NCBI RefSeq assembly: GCF_000472425.1
Contig: NZ_AXAI01000025.1
Coordinates: 1-64,000, forward strand
Length of the DNA: 64,000 nucleotides
Reading direction: 5' to 3'
From: Bradyrhizobium sp. Tv2a-2
GTDB taxonomy: Bacteria; Pseudomonadota; Alphaproteobacteria; Rhizobiales; Xanthobacteraceae
Position 1 is the stretch's first letter. Every line of letters starts with the position of its first letter. The notes under the pieces were generated by a model that had not been told where the DNA came from, did no database searches, and saw nothing but the letters and a program-made list of their open reading frames with translations. A program made the position numbers and the translations under genes. Below are positions 35,999-45,794 of this stretch, one piece after another.

Positions 35999-36427
35999 AT
36001 GCCGGAAAAGTCCCTGATAGATTTGATCCGAAGAGCGCACGAACTGGATGTCGTCTCCATCGTGCATGCCGACCAGGCGTTGCGCGAAGAGTTGACAGGG
36101 GTCATTTTTTCGGCCGGCTATGTCGCAGAACCATTCGATGGAGCAGACGCGTTCTTGAGATCGAGCTGCGTTATTAGAACGTCCTGCTTGATCGCGGACA
36201 TTCAGCTCCCTGAAATGACCGGGCGCGATCTGTACAAGCGTCTGGTCTCAGCTGGAAAGCGGATCCCGACTATTCTGCTAGCGGATCGAGGTCGCGACCG
36301 CCTGCTGGCGCGGGCGTTGCGAGGCTGCATCACGCATTACCACAAAGACCCACTCAACGATAACGAACTGCTCGCATGCGTCAAAGCGAGTCTCGGACGT
36401 CAGGCGGTGCGCCGGAGCCAGCCATGA
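35999..36427 (+). CDS. nodY: NodY/NodK, receiver-like protein
   Basis: 142 aa, first gene after the nod box, in the position of nodY (B. japonicum) or nodK (B. elkanii). The sequence resembles a response-regulator receiver domain: VVSIVHADQALREELTGVIF, CLIADIQLPEMTGRDLYKRL with the phosphoacceptor-like Asp, IPTILLAD, and a Lys in HYHKDPLND. The usual N-terminal acidic pair is reduced to one Asp. The function of NodY/K is unknown. The frame opens earlier to 35654, but this ATG gives the expected size. It overlaps nodA by ATGA. Confidence 0.85.
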   Translation: MPEKSLIDLIRRAHELDVVSIVHADQALREELTGVIFSAGYVAEPFDGADAFLRSSCVIRTSCLIADIQLPEMTGRDLYKRLVSAGKRIPTILLADRGRDRLLARALRGCITHYHKDPLNDNELLACVKASLGRQAVRRSQP

Positions 36428-37059
36428 ATATAGCTGTGTCAAGCTCGACTGGAGGCGGCTCCATCCGCTCTCAGGTGCGGTGGAGGCTGTGCTGGGAAAA
36501 CGAGTTGCAACTGTCCGATCACTTTGAGCTGTCCGAGTTCTTCCGAAAAACCTACGGGCCGACGGGCGAATTCAACGCAAAGCCATTCGAGGGCGGGCGA
36601 AGTTGGGCAGGCGCGAGGCCAGAGCTGCGTATCATCGCCTACGACGATCACGGCATAGCCGGTCATGCCGGCCTACTGCGCCGTTTCATCAGGGTTGGCG
36701 AAGTCGATCAGCTGGTCGGTGAAATCGGATTGTACGGGGTACGTCGAGATCTTGAGGGACTCGGAGTGACCTATCACGGTGCAATGCGCATGCTGCACCC
36801 GGTGCTGCAGAAGCTTGGCGTTCCATTCGGATTCGGTGGGGTGAGGCCCGCGCTGCAGAAGCATTTTGAAAGGCTCGGCCGGTACGGCCTGGCAACGGTG
36901 TTGTCTGGAGTTCGCGTGCGGTCAACCTTGCCAGATGTATATCCGGGCTTACCCACCACTCGTATCGAGGACGTGCTGGCCGTGGTCTTCCCAATCACGC
37001 GGCTGATGAGCGATTGGCCCAGCGGTGCACTAATCGATCGGAATGGGCCAGAGCTGTGA
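36424..37059 (+). CDS. nodA: NodA, lipochitooligosaccharide N-acyltransferase
   Basis: 211 aa, including WRLCWENELQLSDHFELSEF, FRKTYGPTGEFNAKPFEGGR and GEIGLYGVRRDLEGLGVTYH, all typical of NodA. The cytosolic enzyme transfers a fatty acyl chain to the free amino group made by NodB on the chitooligosaccharide. It overlaps nodY (ATGA) and nodB (GTGA), so the three are translationally coupled. The N-terminus carries a short extension (MNIAVSSSTGGGSI) before the core, seen in other bradyrhizobial NodA. Confidence 0.97.
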   Translation: MNIAVSSSTGGGSIRSQVRWRLCWENELQLSDHFELSEFFRKTYGPTGEFNAKPFEGGRSWAGARPELRIIAYDDHGIAGHAGLLRRFIRVGEVDQLVGEIGLYGVRRDLEGLGVTYHGAMRMLHPVLQKLGVPFGFGGVRPALQKHFERLGRYGLATVLSGVRVRSTLPDVYPGLPTTRIEDVLAVVFPITRLMSDWPSGALIDRNGPEL

Positions 37060-37715
37060 CGCCTATCGAGCCCCAATCCTCAAGCCGCAATGACCGCGCT
37101 GACTGCACCGGGCGTCCCAGCGTCTATCTTACGTTCGATGACGGTCCCACTCCACTTTGCACGCCCGATGTCTTGGATGTGCTGGCGGCACATCGAGTGC
37201 CAGCGACGTTCTGCGTCATCGGCGCCTACGCAGCAAGTCACCCACGACTAATCCGACGCATGATCGGAGAAGGTCATGAAGTCGCAAACCACACGATGAC
37301 TCATCCAGACCTGTCCAGATGCGAGTCCGCCGAAACTCAATATGAGATACTGGCGGCAAGCAGAGTCATTGAGATGATCTGCCCCCAGGCGTCTTTGCGG
37401 CACGTGCGCGCACCATATGGGGCGTGGACCGAGCAGGCGCTGACTGTGTCAGCGAGCGCAGGCCTGGCGCCGCTACACTGGTCGGTCGACCCGAGAGACT
37501 GGTATCGCCCCGGCGTAGATGCAATCGTTAACGGGGTGTTGGCCGCCGCCCAACCGGACGCAGTCATACTTCTCCACGATGGGTGTCCTCCCGAGGAGTT
37601 GGGATTGGCCGCTCCCGCTGGTCGGCGTGACCAGACAGTTAAGGCGCTCTCGCATCTGATCCCCGCTTTGCACGCCCGCGGATTTGCCATCCGTGCGCTT
37701 CCTCAATCTCACTGA
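37056..37715 (+). CDS. nodB: NodB, chitooligosaccharide deacetylase
   Basis: 219 aa from a GTG that overlaps the nodA stop. Polysaccharide-deacetylase (NodB homology) motifs are complete: TFDDGPTP (catalytic and metal Asp), HTMTHPDLS (metal His pair), RAPYGAW and the late ILLHDG. It removes the N-acetyl group from the non-reducing end of the Nod factor backbone. Confidence 0.97.
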   Translation: MTPIEPQSSSRNDRADCTGRPSVYLTFDDGPTPLCTPDVLDVLAAHRVPATFCVIGAYAASHPRLIRRMIGEGHEVANHTMTHPDLSRCESAETQYEILAASRVIEMICPQASLRHVRAPYGAWTEQALTVSASAGLAPLHWSVDPRDWYRPGVDAIVNGVLAAAQPDAVILLHDGCPPEELGLAAPAGRRDQTVKALSHLIPALHARGFAIRALPQSH

Positions 37716-37731
37716 ACAGACCGACACACCC

Positions 37732-39084
37732 ATGGACCTGTTTGCCACAACCAGTACTTTCGCGGTGTCATCTTATGCGCTGCTCTCGACCGTATATAAG
37801 ACTGAGCAGGCGCGTTATGCGGTGTCGAGAGACGTCTACATCCTACCGGAGACGCAGCGCCACGAGGGCGTGCCGCCTAGCGTGGACGTCATCGTTCCCT
37901 GCTTCAATGAGGATCCCCTTACGCTCTTGGCGTGCCTGGAGTCCATCGCAAGCCAACACTATGCCGGACAACTAAGGGTTTATGTGGTTGACGATGGCTC
38001 CGGAAATGTTGACGCGGTAACGCCTGTACACGAGGCCTACGCCGACGACCCGCGGTTCAAGTTCACTCTGCTGCGAAAGAATGCTGGCAAGCGCAAGGCG
38101 CAGATCGCGGCGATACGCCAGTCATTTGGCGATCTGGTGCTCAACGTCGACTCGGACACAATACTTGCGCCTGACGTGGTCACAAAGCTCGCGCTGAAAA
38201 TGCAGAACGCAGAGATCGGTGCGGCAATGGGGCAGTTGACGGCAAGCAACCGTGACGACACTTGGCTGACCCGCTTGATCGACATGGAGTACTGGTTGGC
38301 TTGCAACGAGGAGCGGGCGGCTCAGGCTCGGTTCGGTGCGGTTATGTGTTGCTGCGGCCCTTGTGCGATGTATCGCAGGTCAGCGCTTGTTATGCTCCTG
38401 GATCAGTACGAGACACAGTTCTTTCGCGGAAAGCCAAGCGATTTCGGCGAGGACCGTCATCTCACGATTCTCATGCTGAAGGCCGGATTTCGGACCGAGT
38501 ATGTTCCGGACGCCATCGCAGCGACAGTGGTTCCGGATAGACTAGGACCATATCTGCGGCAACAACTTCGCTGGGCGCGGAGCACGTTCCGTGACACGTT
38601 ACTAGGGTTGCGCTTGCTGCCAGAGCTCGATCGCTATCTCACGCTCGACGTGATCGGACAGAACCTCGGTCCGCTATTGCTCGCGCTCTCTCTGTTGAGC
38701 GGACTGGCGCAGATCGCATTCACAGGTACCGTTCCGTGGTGCACGGGCCTCACGATCACTTCGATGACCATGGTGCGCTGTAGCGTCGCCGCATTTCGTG
38801 CTCGCCAGCTACGGTTTTTCGGCTTTTCTCTGCACACTCCCATCAACCTTTTTCTTTTGCTTCCCGTCAAAGCCTACGCTTTGTGTACGCTGAGCAATAG
38901 CGATTGGCTCTCGCGCAGCACTGCAAGCGTACCAAACGGCGCTGAAAGGCCCATCGTCATCGAAAGCTCGACAAGCGGGTCAAAAGTGTCAGGCGGCCCG
39001 CGCACCGGCTCATTTCGCAACCCGGACCTTCCGCGCGCCCCCTCGAAGTTTGCGGCATCTGACAGCGTTCTCGGCGGCGAGTGA
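37732..39084 (+). CDS. nodC: NodC, N-acetylglucosaminyltransferase (chitin oligosaccharide synthase)
   Basis: 450 aa. N-terminal membrane segment, then a GT2 domain: VDVIVPCFNEDP, VVDDGSGN, LVLNVDSDTIL, the acceptor motif SDFGEDRHLT and the processivity motif QQLRWARSTF. C-terminal hydrophobic helices (LGPLLLALSLLSGLAQIAFT and more) anchor it in the inner membrane. It makes the chitin backbone from UDP-GlcNAc. The cytosolic tail is somewhat shorter than the 485-aa B. japonicum protein. Confidence 0.97.
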   Translation: MDLFATTSTFAVSSYALLSTVYKTEQARYAVSRDVYILPETQRHEGVPPSVDVIVPCFNEDPLTLLACLESIASQHYAGQLRVYVVDDGSGNVDAVTPVHEAYADDPRFKFTLLRKNAGKRKAQIAAIRQSFGDLVLNVDSDTILAPDVVTKLALKMQNAEIGAAMGQLTASNRDDTWLTRLIDMEYWLACNEERAAQARFGAVMCCCGPCAMYRRSALVMLLDQYETQFFRGKPSDFGEDRHLTILMLKAGFRTEYVPDAIAATVVPDRLGPYLRQQLRWARSTFRDTLLGLRLLPELDRYLTLDVIGQNLGPLLLALSLLSGLAQIAFTGTVPWCTGLTITSMTMVRCSVAAFRARQLRFFGFSLHTPINLFLLLPVKAYALCTLSNSDWLSRSTASVPNGAERPIVIESSTSGSKVSGGPRTGSFRNPDLPRAPSKFAASDSVLGGE

Positions 39085-39115
39085 TTCTTACACGTTGTAC
39101 CTAGGGGGATGAATC

Positions 39116-39718
39116 GTGGGTCTCGACAACAATTATCAGTTGCTGGAGCGGGAAATGGCCGCGGACGATCCGTGGCAGCTTGATGGCAATCCGTTCGAGC
39201 GAGAGCGGCATCATCAAATGCTCCGCCTGTCCCTTTCCAGAGAAAGCATCACAAACGCCCTGGAAGTCGGGTGCGCGGCGGGCGCGTTCACGGAAAAGCT
39301 GGCGCCCCACTGCCAGCGGCTCACCGTGATCGACGTCTTACCGCGCGCGATTGGTCGAGCATGCCAGCGGGCGAAGAGGTGGAGGCACATCGAGTGGATA
39401 GTCTCGGACGTTCAGCAGTTCTCGACCGTCGAGGTATTCGATCTGATCATCGCCGCGGAGGTCCTTTATTACCTCGATAGCATAGAGCAGATGCGGGGTG
39501 CCATCCGCAACCTCACTCGCATGCTTGCGCCGGGCGGATATCTCGTTTTCGGATCAGCGCGCGATACCACGTGTCATAGATGGGGACACGCTGCTGGCGC
39601 GGAGACGGTCATCACCATGCTGAACGAAGCCTCATTGATCGAGGTCGAACGCGTGCACTGCCAGGGTGAGTTGAGCAACGAGGACTGCTTGCTCGCCTGT
39701 TTTCGAAAGCCGATCTGA
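39116..39718 (+). CDS. nodS: NodS, SAM-dependent N-methyltransferase
   Basis: 200 aa from a GTG start. Class I methyltransferase: ALEVGCAAGAFTEKLAP (SAM loop), RLTVIDVLPRAIG, then FDLIIAAEVLYYLD and LAPGGYLVFGSAR. It methylates the free amino group of the non-reducing GlcNAc after NodB. Together with NodU it gives methylated, carbamoylated Nod factors. Confidence 0.95.
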   Translation: MGLDNNYQLLEREMAADDPWQLDGNPFERERHHQMLRLSLSRESITNALEVGCAAGAFTEKLAPHCQRLTVIDVLPRAIGRACQRAKRWRHIEWIVSDVQQFSTVEVFDLIIAAEVLYYLDSIEQMRGAIRNLTRMLAPGGYLVFGSARDTTCHRWGHAAGAETVITMLNEASLIEVERVHCQGELSNEDCLLACFRKPI

Positions 39719-39758
39719 TTTTCGATCCAACCTATCGCGCCCCGACTTTGGAGACACT

Positions 39759-41468
39759 ATGCGCATCTGCGGAATCAAGCTGACGCATGACGGGGCAACC
39801 GCGTTGGTGGAAGACGGACGCCTGATCTTCAGCATCGAGCAGGAGAAGCGAGACAGTAATCCACGATATCAGACCATCGACAATCTTGATGTCATTGTGG
39901 AAGCACTTACCGAGCACGGTCTCGACCCACGGGATATCGACGAGTTTGTCATCGACGGCTGGGACGGCGAAGTCGAATCGCAATTCCAGGTGCTGAGCGG
40001 GGCATCACCCATCCGTCTCAAGGGGGCCCCGTACCTTGAGAGGCATGCCGATCGCCTTCTGGCTTCTCGAGACGGCTCCGGCCTCGTTCTCGATGATCGG
40101 GTCTTCCCATACAAGAGTTATCCCCACGTCACGGGTCATGTGGCCGCCGCCTACTGCACCAGCCCGTTCGCCAAGGCGGAGCAGCCTGCCTTCTGCCTGG
40201 TATGGGACAGCTGCATCTTCCCACGCCTGTACTACGTACACCCCCGGGGTGGCCGGTTCATTCAAACCCTGTTCCCGCTGATAGGCCATGCCTATGCCGC
40301 CGCTGGCCATCACTTCGGCCCATATAGACAGATCAACCGGACAAACTGGGACCTGGGGATCGCGGGTAAGCTGATGGCTTACGTCGCTCTCGGCTTTGTA
40401 GATGAAAGCATCGTCGCGGTCTTTCATGAGCTCTATGAGGAGCGCTTTGCGGGCGAATCGGAGGGCGCTCATCGATACCGCGCGGAGAGCAACAACGCCA
40501 CGTGTTCGCTTCAGGCCATGCACGACTTCTTCGACGCCAGCGCAATCCGTTTGAAGGCCAAGCGAGCCGAAGATGTAATTACATCGTTCCATTTTTTTGT
40601 CGAACGTCTGCTCGTTCAGGAAATGACCAGTGCTTTGCAGCGCCATTCGTCACTTTCCGGGCAGCACAATCTGTGCATAGCCGGGGGATGCGGTCTCAAT
40701 ATCAAATGGAACAGCGCACTACGCGCCAGTGGCCTGTTCGACACTGTCTGGGTGCCCCCCTTCGCGAATAATAGCGGCTCCGCAATCGGCGCCGCTTGCT
40801 CAGCATTGGCCGCGCACAGAGGCTTCGTGCCGGTAGAATGGTCGGTCTACAGCGGTCCCACCATGCAACATGGCGATATACCGTCCGGCTGGAAAGTCTC
40901 GCCGTGCGGTATGGATGGGCTTGCAAAAATCATCGCAGCCAACAAGCCCGTGCTGTTCCTTGAAGGCCGCGCCGAGCTTGGGCCACGCGCATTGGGGGGG
41001 CGAAGCATACTGGCAGCCGCGACTTCGGCTGGAACCAAGGACCATCTCAACCACATCAAAGGCCGCGATTACTTCCGGCCAGTTGCGCCAATATGCCTCG
41101 AGGAGCGAGCGCCGGACATTTTCGATCCCGGCACGCCTGACCCTTACATGCTCTTCGATCACCAGACACGAGCCGAATGGCGAAACAAGATCCCCGCCGT
41201 CGTACATCTCGACGGATCGGCGCGATTGCAAACCATTCCTAGGACCTCCGAGCACAAGGTCGCCGAACTTCTCGTCGAATATGAAAAGCTGACAGGCATA
41301 CCGCTGCTTTGCAATACGAGCGCCAACCGCTACGGGCGCGGGTTCTTTCCAGATGTCGCAGCCGCATGCCAATGGGGACGCGTTGAACATATATGGTGTG
41401 ACGGGTTGCTGTGGATCAAAGCATCCGCAACTGCGCGGCCGTCTGCCGAGCCGGCTCTTTCAAACTAA
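39759..41468 (+). CDS. nodU: NodU, carbamoyltransferase
   Basis: 569 aa, the usual NodU length. It begins with MRICGIKLTHDGATALVEDG, has the N-terminal kinase-like domain with LCIAGGCGLNIKWNSALR, and a C-terminal YrdC-related part with EGRAELGPRALGGRSILAA and RDYFRPVAPICLEE. It carbamoylates a hydroxyl of the non-reducing residue using carbamoyl phosphate and ATP. A second family member, NolO, is encoded downstream. Confidence 0.96.
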   Translation: MRICGIKLTHDGATALVEDGRLIFSIEQEKRDSNPRYQTIDNLDVIVEALTEHGLDPRDIDEFVIDGWDGEVESQFQVLSGASPIRLKGAPYLERHADRLLASRDGSGLVLDDRVFPYKSYPHVTGHVAAAYCTSPFAKAEQPAFCLVWDSCIFPRLYYVHPRGGRFIQTLFPLIGHAYAAAGHHFGPYRQINRTNWDLGIAGKLMAYVALGFVDESIVAVFHELYEERFAGESEGAHRYRAESNNATCSLQAMHDFFDASAIRLKAKRAEDVITSFHFFVERLLVQEMTSALQRHSSLSGQHNLCIAGGCGLNIKWNSALRASGLFDTVWVPPFANNSGSAIGAACSALAAHRGFVPVEWSVYSGPTMQHGDIPSGWKVSPCGMDGLAKIIAANKPVLFLEGRAELGPRALGGRSILAAATSAGTKDHLNHIKGRDYFRPVAPICLEERAPDIFDPGTPDPYMLFDHQTRAEWRNKIPAVVHLDGSARLQTIPRTSEHKVAELLVEYEKLTGIPLLCNTSANRYGRGFFPDVAAACQWGRVEHIWCDGLLWIKASATARPSAEPALSN

Positions 41469-41476
41469 GATCGACC

Positions 41477-42391
41477 ATGTCAAACGCAGCAATCGACCTT
41501 GCCAGCGTAAGCAAGTCATATGGCAAAAAGATCGTTGTCGACGGCCTCTCGTTCGCCGTAGCGCCCGGCGAGTGCTTCGGCCTGCTTGGCCCGAACGGAG
41601 CCGGCAAGAGCACAGTCACGCGCATGATCCTCGGCATGGCATCACCTGATGCTGGCAAGATAACCGTGCTCGGCCAGCCGGTACCTGCACGCGCTCGCGT
41701 GGCACGCGCGCGTATAGGGGTGGTGCCGCAGTTCGATAATCTCGATCTTCAATTTACGGTGCGCGAGAACTTACGAGTGTTCGGCCGCTACTTCGGCATG
41801 AGCAGACGCGATGTCGAAGCGCTGACCCCATCGTTGCTGGAATTCGCCCGTTTAGAGCACAAGGCGGATGCGCGCGTCGCCGAACTGTCGGGCGGCATGA
41901 AGCGTTGCCTGACGCTTGCCCGGGCACTCATCAATGACCCGCAACTGCTCATAATGGACGAGCCGACTACCGGTCTCGACCCTCACGCGCGCCACCTGAT
42001 TTGGGAACGTCTGCGTGCGCTGCTCGCTCGCGGCAAAACGATCCTTTTGACGACCCATTTCATGGAGGAGGCGGAGCGGCTGTGCGACAGGCTTTGCGTA
42101 CTCGAGAAAGGCCGCAAGATTGTCGAAGGCCGTCCTCATGCCCTGGTCGACGAGCTTATCGGTTGTCACGTGATGGAGATCTACGGCGGCAATCCCCACG
42201 AATTGCAGGCACTGGTCAACCCGTACGCGCAGCGCATCGAGGTGAGCGGCGAGACGCTCTTTTGCTATGCGTCCGATCCGGAGCTGGTACGCGTGGAGCT
42301 GCGGGGGCGCACGGGCCTGCGTCTCATCCAGCGTCCCCCTAATCTTGAGGATGTCTTTTTGCGGCTGACAGGGCGCGAGATGAACAAATGA
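41477..42391 (+). CDS. nodI: NodI, ABC transporter ATPase for Nod factor export
   Basis: 304 aa. Walker A GLLGPNGAGKST, Q-loop VVPQFDNLD, signature ELSGGMKRCLTLARALI, Walker B LLIMDEPTTGLDP and switch LLTTHFMEEAERL are all present. With NodJ it forms an ABC-2 type exporter for lipochitooligosaccharides. The nodJ start overlaps its stop by 4 bp. The frame is open further upstream into nodU; the ATG at 41477 is the standard start. Confidence 0.97.
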   Translation: MSNAAIDLASVSKSYGKKIVVDGLSFAVAPGECFGLLGPNGAGKSTVTRMILGMASPDAGKITVLGQPVPARARVARARIGVVPQFDNLDLQFTVRENLRVFGRYFGMSRRDVEALTPSLLEFARLEHKADARVAELSGGMKRCLTLARALINDPQLLIMDEPTTGLDPHARHLIWERLRALLARGKTILLTTHFMEEAERLCDRLCVLEKGRKIVEGRPHALVDELIGCHVMEIYGGNPHELQALVNPYAQRIEVSGETLFCYASDPELVRVELRGRTGLRLIQRPPNLEDVFLRLTGREMNK

Positions 42392-43176
42392 GCGAAGCTT
42401 ACCTGGCCGCCTTGCCCGCCAATGCGTGGAACTGGATCGCGATATGGCGTCGCAACTATCTTGCATGGAGAAAAGTCGCGGTTGCGTCGCTGTTAGGCAA
42501 CCTTGCAGATCCTATGACCAATTTGTTCGGGCTCGGTTTTGGGCTCGGCATAATGGTGGGGCGCGTCGAGGGTACTTCATACATCGCGTTTCTGGCAGCT
42601 GGCATGGCCGGGGCAGCCGCCATGACGGCTGCGACCTTCGAAACAATCTATGCGACCTTCGCTCGCATGCAAGCCCAACGCACCTGGGAAGCAATCCTTT
42701 GCACCCAGCTCACGCTCGGCGATATCATTCTTGGGGAGTTGATGTGGGCAGCCAGCAAGGCATTCCTGGCCGGAACGGGGGTTACGATTGTTGCCGGGCT
42801 GCTGGGTTACGCAACATGGCCCTCTGTGCTCTATGCGCTACCGGCAATCGCCCTCACGGGTCTGGCGTTCGCAAGCCTGGCAATGGTCGTCACCGCGCTG
42901 GCGCCGAGTTACGACTATCTGGTGTTCTACCAGACGCTGGTGCTTACACCTATGGTGTTTCTGTCGGGCGCGGTCTTTCCAGTTAATCGACTGCCTGACG
43001 CATTCCAGTCCGTATCGCGCTTCTTGCCGCTTGCCCATGCCGTCGGTCTCATTCGACCAGCAATGCTTGGCGATCCCATGGCCAGTCTGGCTGTGCACAT
43101 CGGCGCACTTTGCATTTACGCAGTCGTGCCGTTCTTCTTTTCGGCAGCGCTGCTTCTTCGACGCCTCATGAGATAG
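42388..43176 (+). CDS. nodJ: NodJ, ABC-2 membrane subunit for Nod factor export
   Basis: 262 aa with about six hydrophobic segments (for example GNLADPMTNLFGLGFGLGIM, YIAFLAAGMAGAAAMTAATF, LVLTPMVFLSGAVFPVNRLP). The last is the ABC-2 permease signature. It overlaps nodI by ATGA. It exports the finished Nod factor across the inner membrane. Confidence 0.96.
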   Translation: MSEAYLAALPANAWNWIAIWRRNYLAWRKVAVASLLGNLADPMTNLFGLGFGLGIMVGRVEGTSYIAFLAAGMAGAAAMTAATFETIYATFARMQAQRTWEAILCTQLTLGDIILGELMWAASKAFLAGTGVTIVAGLLGYATWPSVLYALPAIALTGLAFASLAMVVTALAPSYDYLVFYQTLVLTPMVFLSGAVFPVNRLPDAFQSVSRFLPLAHAVGLIRPAMLGDPMASLAVHIGALCIYAVVPFFFSAALLLRRLMR

Positions 43177-43209
43177 TGCAAAGTTGCGCGAAAGGAAGGG
43201 AGCCGCACG

Positions 43210-43575
43210 ATGCAGGAGCGTAAACGGGTCCGCAGAACACAGAGATGGCACAGCGCTCGAAAGCTCTATCTACGTCACCTTCTGCGCACGGTGAAGTCCA
43301 TGTGCGAGCGGCGGTTGTTGTCCATCGTCAACGGTTCGGTGGCAAGTGCAATTGTAGACGCACCGAGTTCTGGGTTGGTGGCTGGCCGCTTAAGTTGCAG
43401 CGCTACCACTGCCCATCGAAGCCGGTCAATTTATCGTCACTATGGAGCGCCGGTGCTCGGATCGACTGATTTTATGTCCTTGGGCGGCGCGGACTTTATG
43501 CCAGAGGTCTCTCAGGACGATGGTAGCCGACGGGAGGTCGCAAAGGCACGCGACGGTGCAGAGCGGTTGGATTGA
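43210..43575 (+). CDS. Possible small protein in the nolM/nolN position
   Basis: A 121-aa basic frame between nodJ and nolO. In B. japonicum nolM and nolN lie here. No recognised domain. A shorter frame at 43245–43469 in another phase is equally protein-like (HGEVHVRAAVVVHRQRFGGK), so the region may instead be a decayed nolMN remnant. Confidence 0.35.
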   Translation: MQERKRVRRTQRWHSARKLYLRHLLRTVKSMCERRLLSIVNGSVASAIVDAPSSGLVAGRLSCSATTAHRSRSIYRHYGAPVLGSTDFMSLGGADFMPEVSQDDGSRREVAKARDGAERLD

Positions 43576-43628
43576 GCGAGTCTGAACGGGGCCGATCGGG
43601 CCTTCCTTTACAAGGAATGGAGAGCGAG

Positions 43629-45656
43629 ATGCTGTGTCTGGGTGTGAGCGGTGGTCTGGACAAGGTTTATGATAATCCACTCGAGCTGCAGAACACATTT
43701 ATGCACGATGGCGCCGCGGTGCTCGTCCGTGACGGTCGGGTGATTGCAGCGATTGAAGAGGAGCGGCTCAATCGGGTCAAGCACTCGAACAAATTCCCCG
43801 GGGAGTCGATTCGATATTGCCTCGCCACGGCGGGAGTTCAGCTGAGCGACATCGACCGTATCGCGTTCTACGCTACCGAGACGTATTGCAACGCCATGCT
43901 CGAGCGCCTGGTCATTTCCCAGCCGGGTATCTCTATTCCCTTGGATGCCAAACTGTTGCTGCGAACGTTGCTCGCGCAGGAGTTTGGTACCGAGGTGGAT
44001 CCGTCGCGGGTCTCGTTCGTGAGCCACCATGAAACGCACGCGGTAAGTGCGTTTGCGATGTCGGGATTCGATCAGAGCTTGATTTTTGCGATTGATGGCG
44101 GAGGCGATTTCCTCTCCGGTCTCCTCGCGGTGGGGTCTGGAACAGAAGTGAAGCAGCTTCAGGCCTTCCCGGAGGATAATTCTCTTGGTCTGTTTTATCT
44201 GGAGACGATCCGATATCTCGGCTATGGGCTCTTCGACGAATACAAAGTCATGGGACTTGCGCCTTACGGGGACCCCGGACCCTATCGCAAGCTCTTCGAG
44301 CAGTTCTATGAACTCTCCGCCCACGGTGGCTACCGCGTCTATCTAGACCGCATCGGTCGGGCGCTGCTCCGCAACATTGAGGTCCGGCGGAAGGGAATGC
44401 CATTCACCCAGCAGCACCGAGACATAAGTGCCTCCCTGCAGGAAGCCCTGGAGCGGATTGTTTTTCACATTATCCGCCATCATCGCGAGGCGACGGGCAT
44501 GAAACGTCTGTGCCTCGCCGGAGGCGTAGCACACAACTGTACCCTGAATGGAAAGCTGCTGTATTCCGGGCTATTCGAAGACATCTTCGTGCAACCCGCA
44601 GCCCATGACGCTGGATGCGCATTGGGCGCTGCATTGATGATGTCTCAGGAGCTGGGTCAACCGGCGCCACAGGAGCGGCTAGGAGAGGTTTATTGGGGGC
44701 CTGATCTTGGAACCGAGCGTGCGATTGAGGAGGAGCTGAAGGCGTGGAACGGCTACCTCGAAATTGAGCGCAGTGATGACGTCGCCGACAGTGCAGCAGA
44801 TTGGATGGCTAATGGTGCGGTGATCGGCTGGGTCCAAGGCCGTTCGGAGTTCGGACCACGGGCGCTGGGCAACCGCAGTATTCTTGCCGACCCCCGGCCT
44901 GCCGCAAACAAGGATCGGATCAACGCAATGGTCAAAAAGCGGGAAGGCTATCGGCCCTTTGCGCCCTCAGTGCTGGAAGAGGATGCGCCCGAATTCTTCG
45001 ATCTGCCGGGAGGCTTGCGCGAATTTCCCTTTATGAACTTTGTTGTTCGCGTGCACGAGCCCAAGCGGGCCTTGCTTGGCGCCATCACGCACGTCGACGG
45101 CACTGCGCGACTGCAGACAGTATCCCGAAAGACCAATTCCGCCTATTGGGACGTTATAAACGCCTTCAAGAAGCGGACCGGCATTCCAGTTTTGCTCAAC
45201 ACCTCCTTCAACAACAATGCGGAACCGATTGTAGATTCGGTTGCAGACGCAATTGCAACGTTTCTGACGACGGAGTTGGACGGTCTTGTGGTTGGACCAT
45301 TCCTGGTCAAAAAGCGGTCTACAAAACCAGAAGATTGGGGCGGCCTGGCGGTTTCCCTGCCGGCTTATGTACGCCTTTATCGGATCCGCGCTTACACAGC
45401 AACAGACCGGCAGGAGACAATTTGCGAGGTCCGCACGACCCTGTCGAGTCGTGATACTGTCCGCATTTCAAATGACTTGTTTGATCTGCTGATGCTGATC
45501 GAGGGTGAGGCCGTGGTTCAGGACCTCCTCGACACAACCGAGTTCGATCGGCCTCGACGTGAATCTCTCCTCAAAGAACTGCGCGGATTGTGGGAGCAGC
45601 GCCGCGTTCGACTGCGTCCCTCACAGGCTGCTCGTGCGTGCGATATTGACGCTTAA
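43629..45656 (+). CDS. nolO: NolO, Nod factor carbamoyltransferase
   Basis: About 675 aa, beginning MLCLGVSGGLDKVYDNPLEL. NodU/CmcH-type kinase-like domain: VIAAIEEERLNRVKHSNKFP, FVSHHETHAVSAFAMSG, FAIDGGGDFLSGLLAV, LCLAGGVAHNCTLNGKLL. C-terminal YrdC-like part: GRSEFGPRALGNRSILADPR and KREGYRPFAPSVLEEDAPEF. It adds a carbamoyl group at a position different from NodU. An in-frame ATG at 43617 and a TTG at 43572 are alternative starts; GGAGAGCGAG before 43629 supports the one given. Confidence 0.95.
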   Translation: MLCLGVSGGLDKVYDNPLELQNTFMHDGAAVLVRDGRVIAAIEEERLNRVKHSNKFPGESIRYCLATAGVQLSDIDRIAFYATETYCNAMLERLVISQPGISIPLDAKLLLRTLLAQEFGTEVDPSRVSFVSHHETHAVSAFAMSGFDQSLIFAIDGGGDFLSGLLAVGSGTEVKQLQAFPEDNSLGLFYLETIRYLGYGLFDEYKVMGLAPYGDPGPYRKLFEQFYELSAHGGYRVYLDRIGRALLRNIEVRRKGMPFTQQHRDISASLQEALERIVFHIIRHHREATGMKRLCLAGGVAHNCTLNGKLLYSGLFEDIFVQPAAHDAGCALGAALMMSQELGQPAPQERLGEVYWGPDLGTERAIEEELKAWNGYLEIERSDDVADSAADWMANGAVIGWVQGRSEFGPRALGNRSILADPRPAANKDRINAMVKKREGYRPFAPSVLEEDAPEFFDLPGGLREFPFMNFVVRVHEPKRALLGAITHVDGTARLQTVSRKTNSAYWDVINAFKKRTGIPVLLNTSFNNNAEPIVDSVADAIATFLTTELDGLVVGPFLVKKRSTKPEDWGGLAVSLPAYVRLYRIRAYTATDRQETICEVRTTLSSRDTVRISNDLFDLLMLIEGEAVVQDLLDTTEFDRPRRESLLKELRGLWEQRRVRLRPSQAARACDIDA

Positions 45657-45794
45657 TTGCACAAAAAATGTCAGGAGCCATCGTGAGGCCGACCATGTCC
45701 ATATTGCAGAAAGCTGGAGTGGCTTGGTCGTCGGCTTGGCGAAAGATGCAGCTACGCTGGCGCGGATGGCAAGACGAGCATGCTTGGTGAATGG

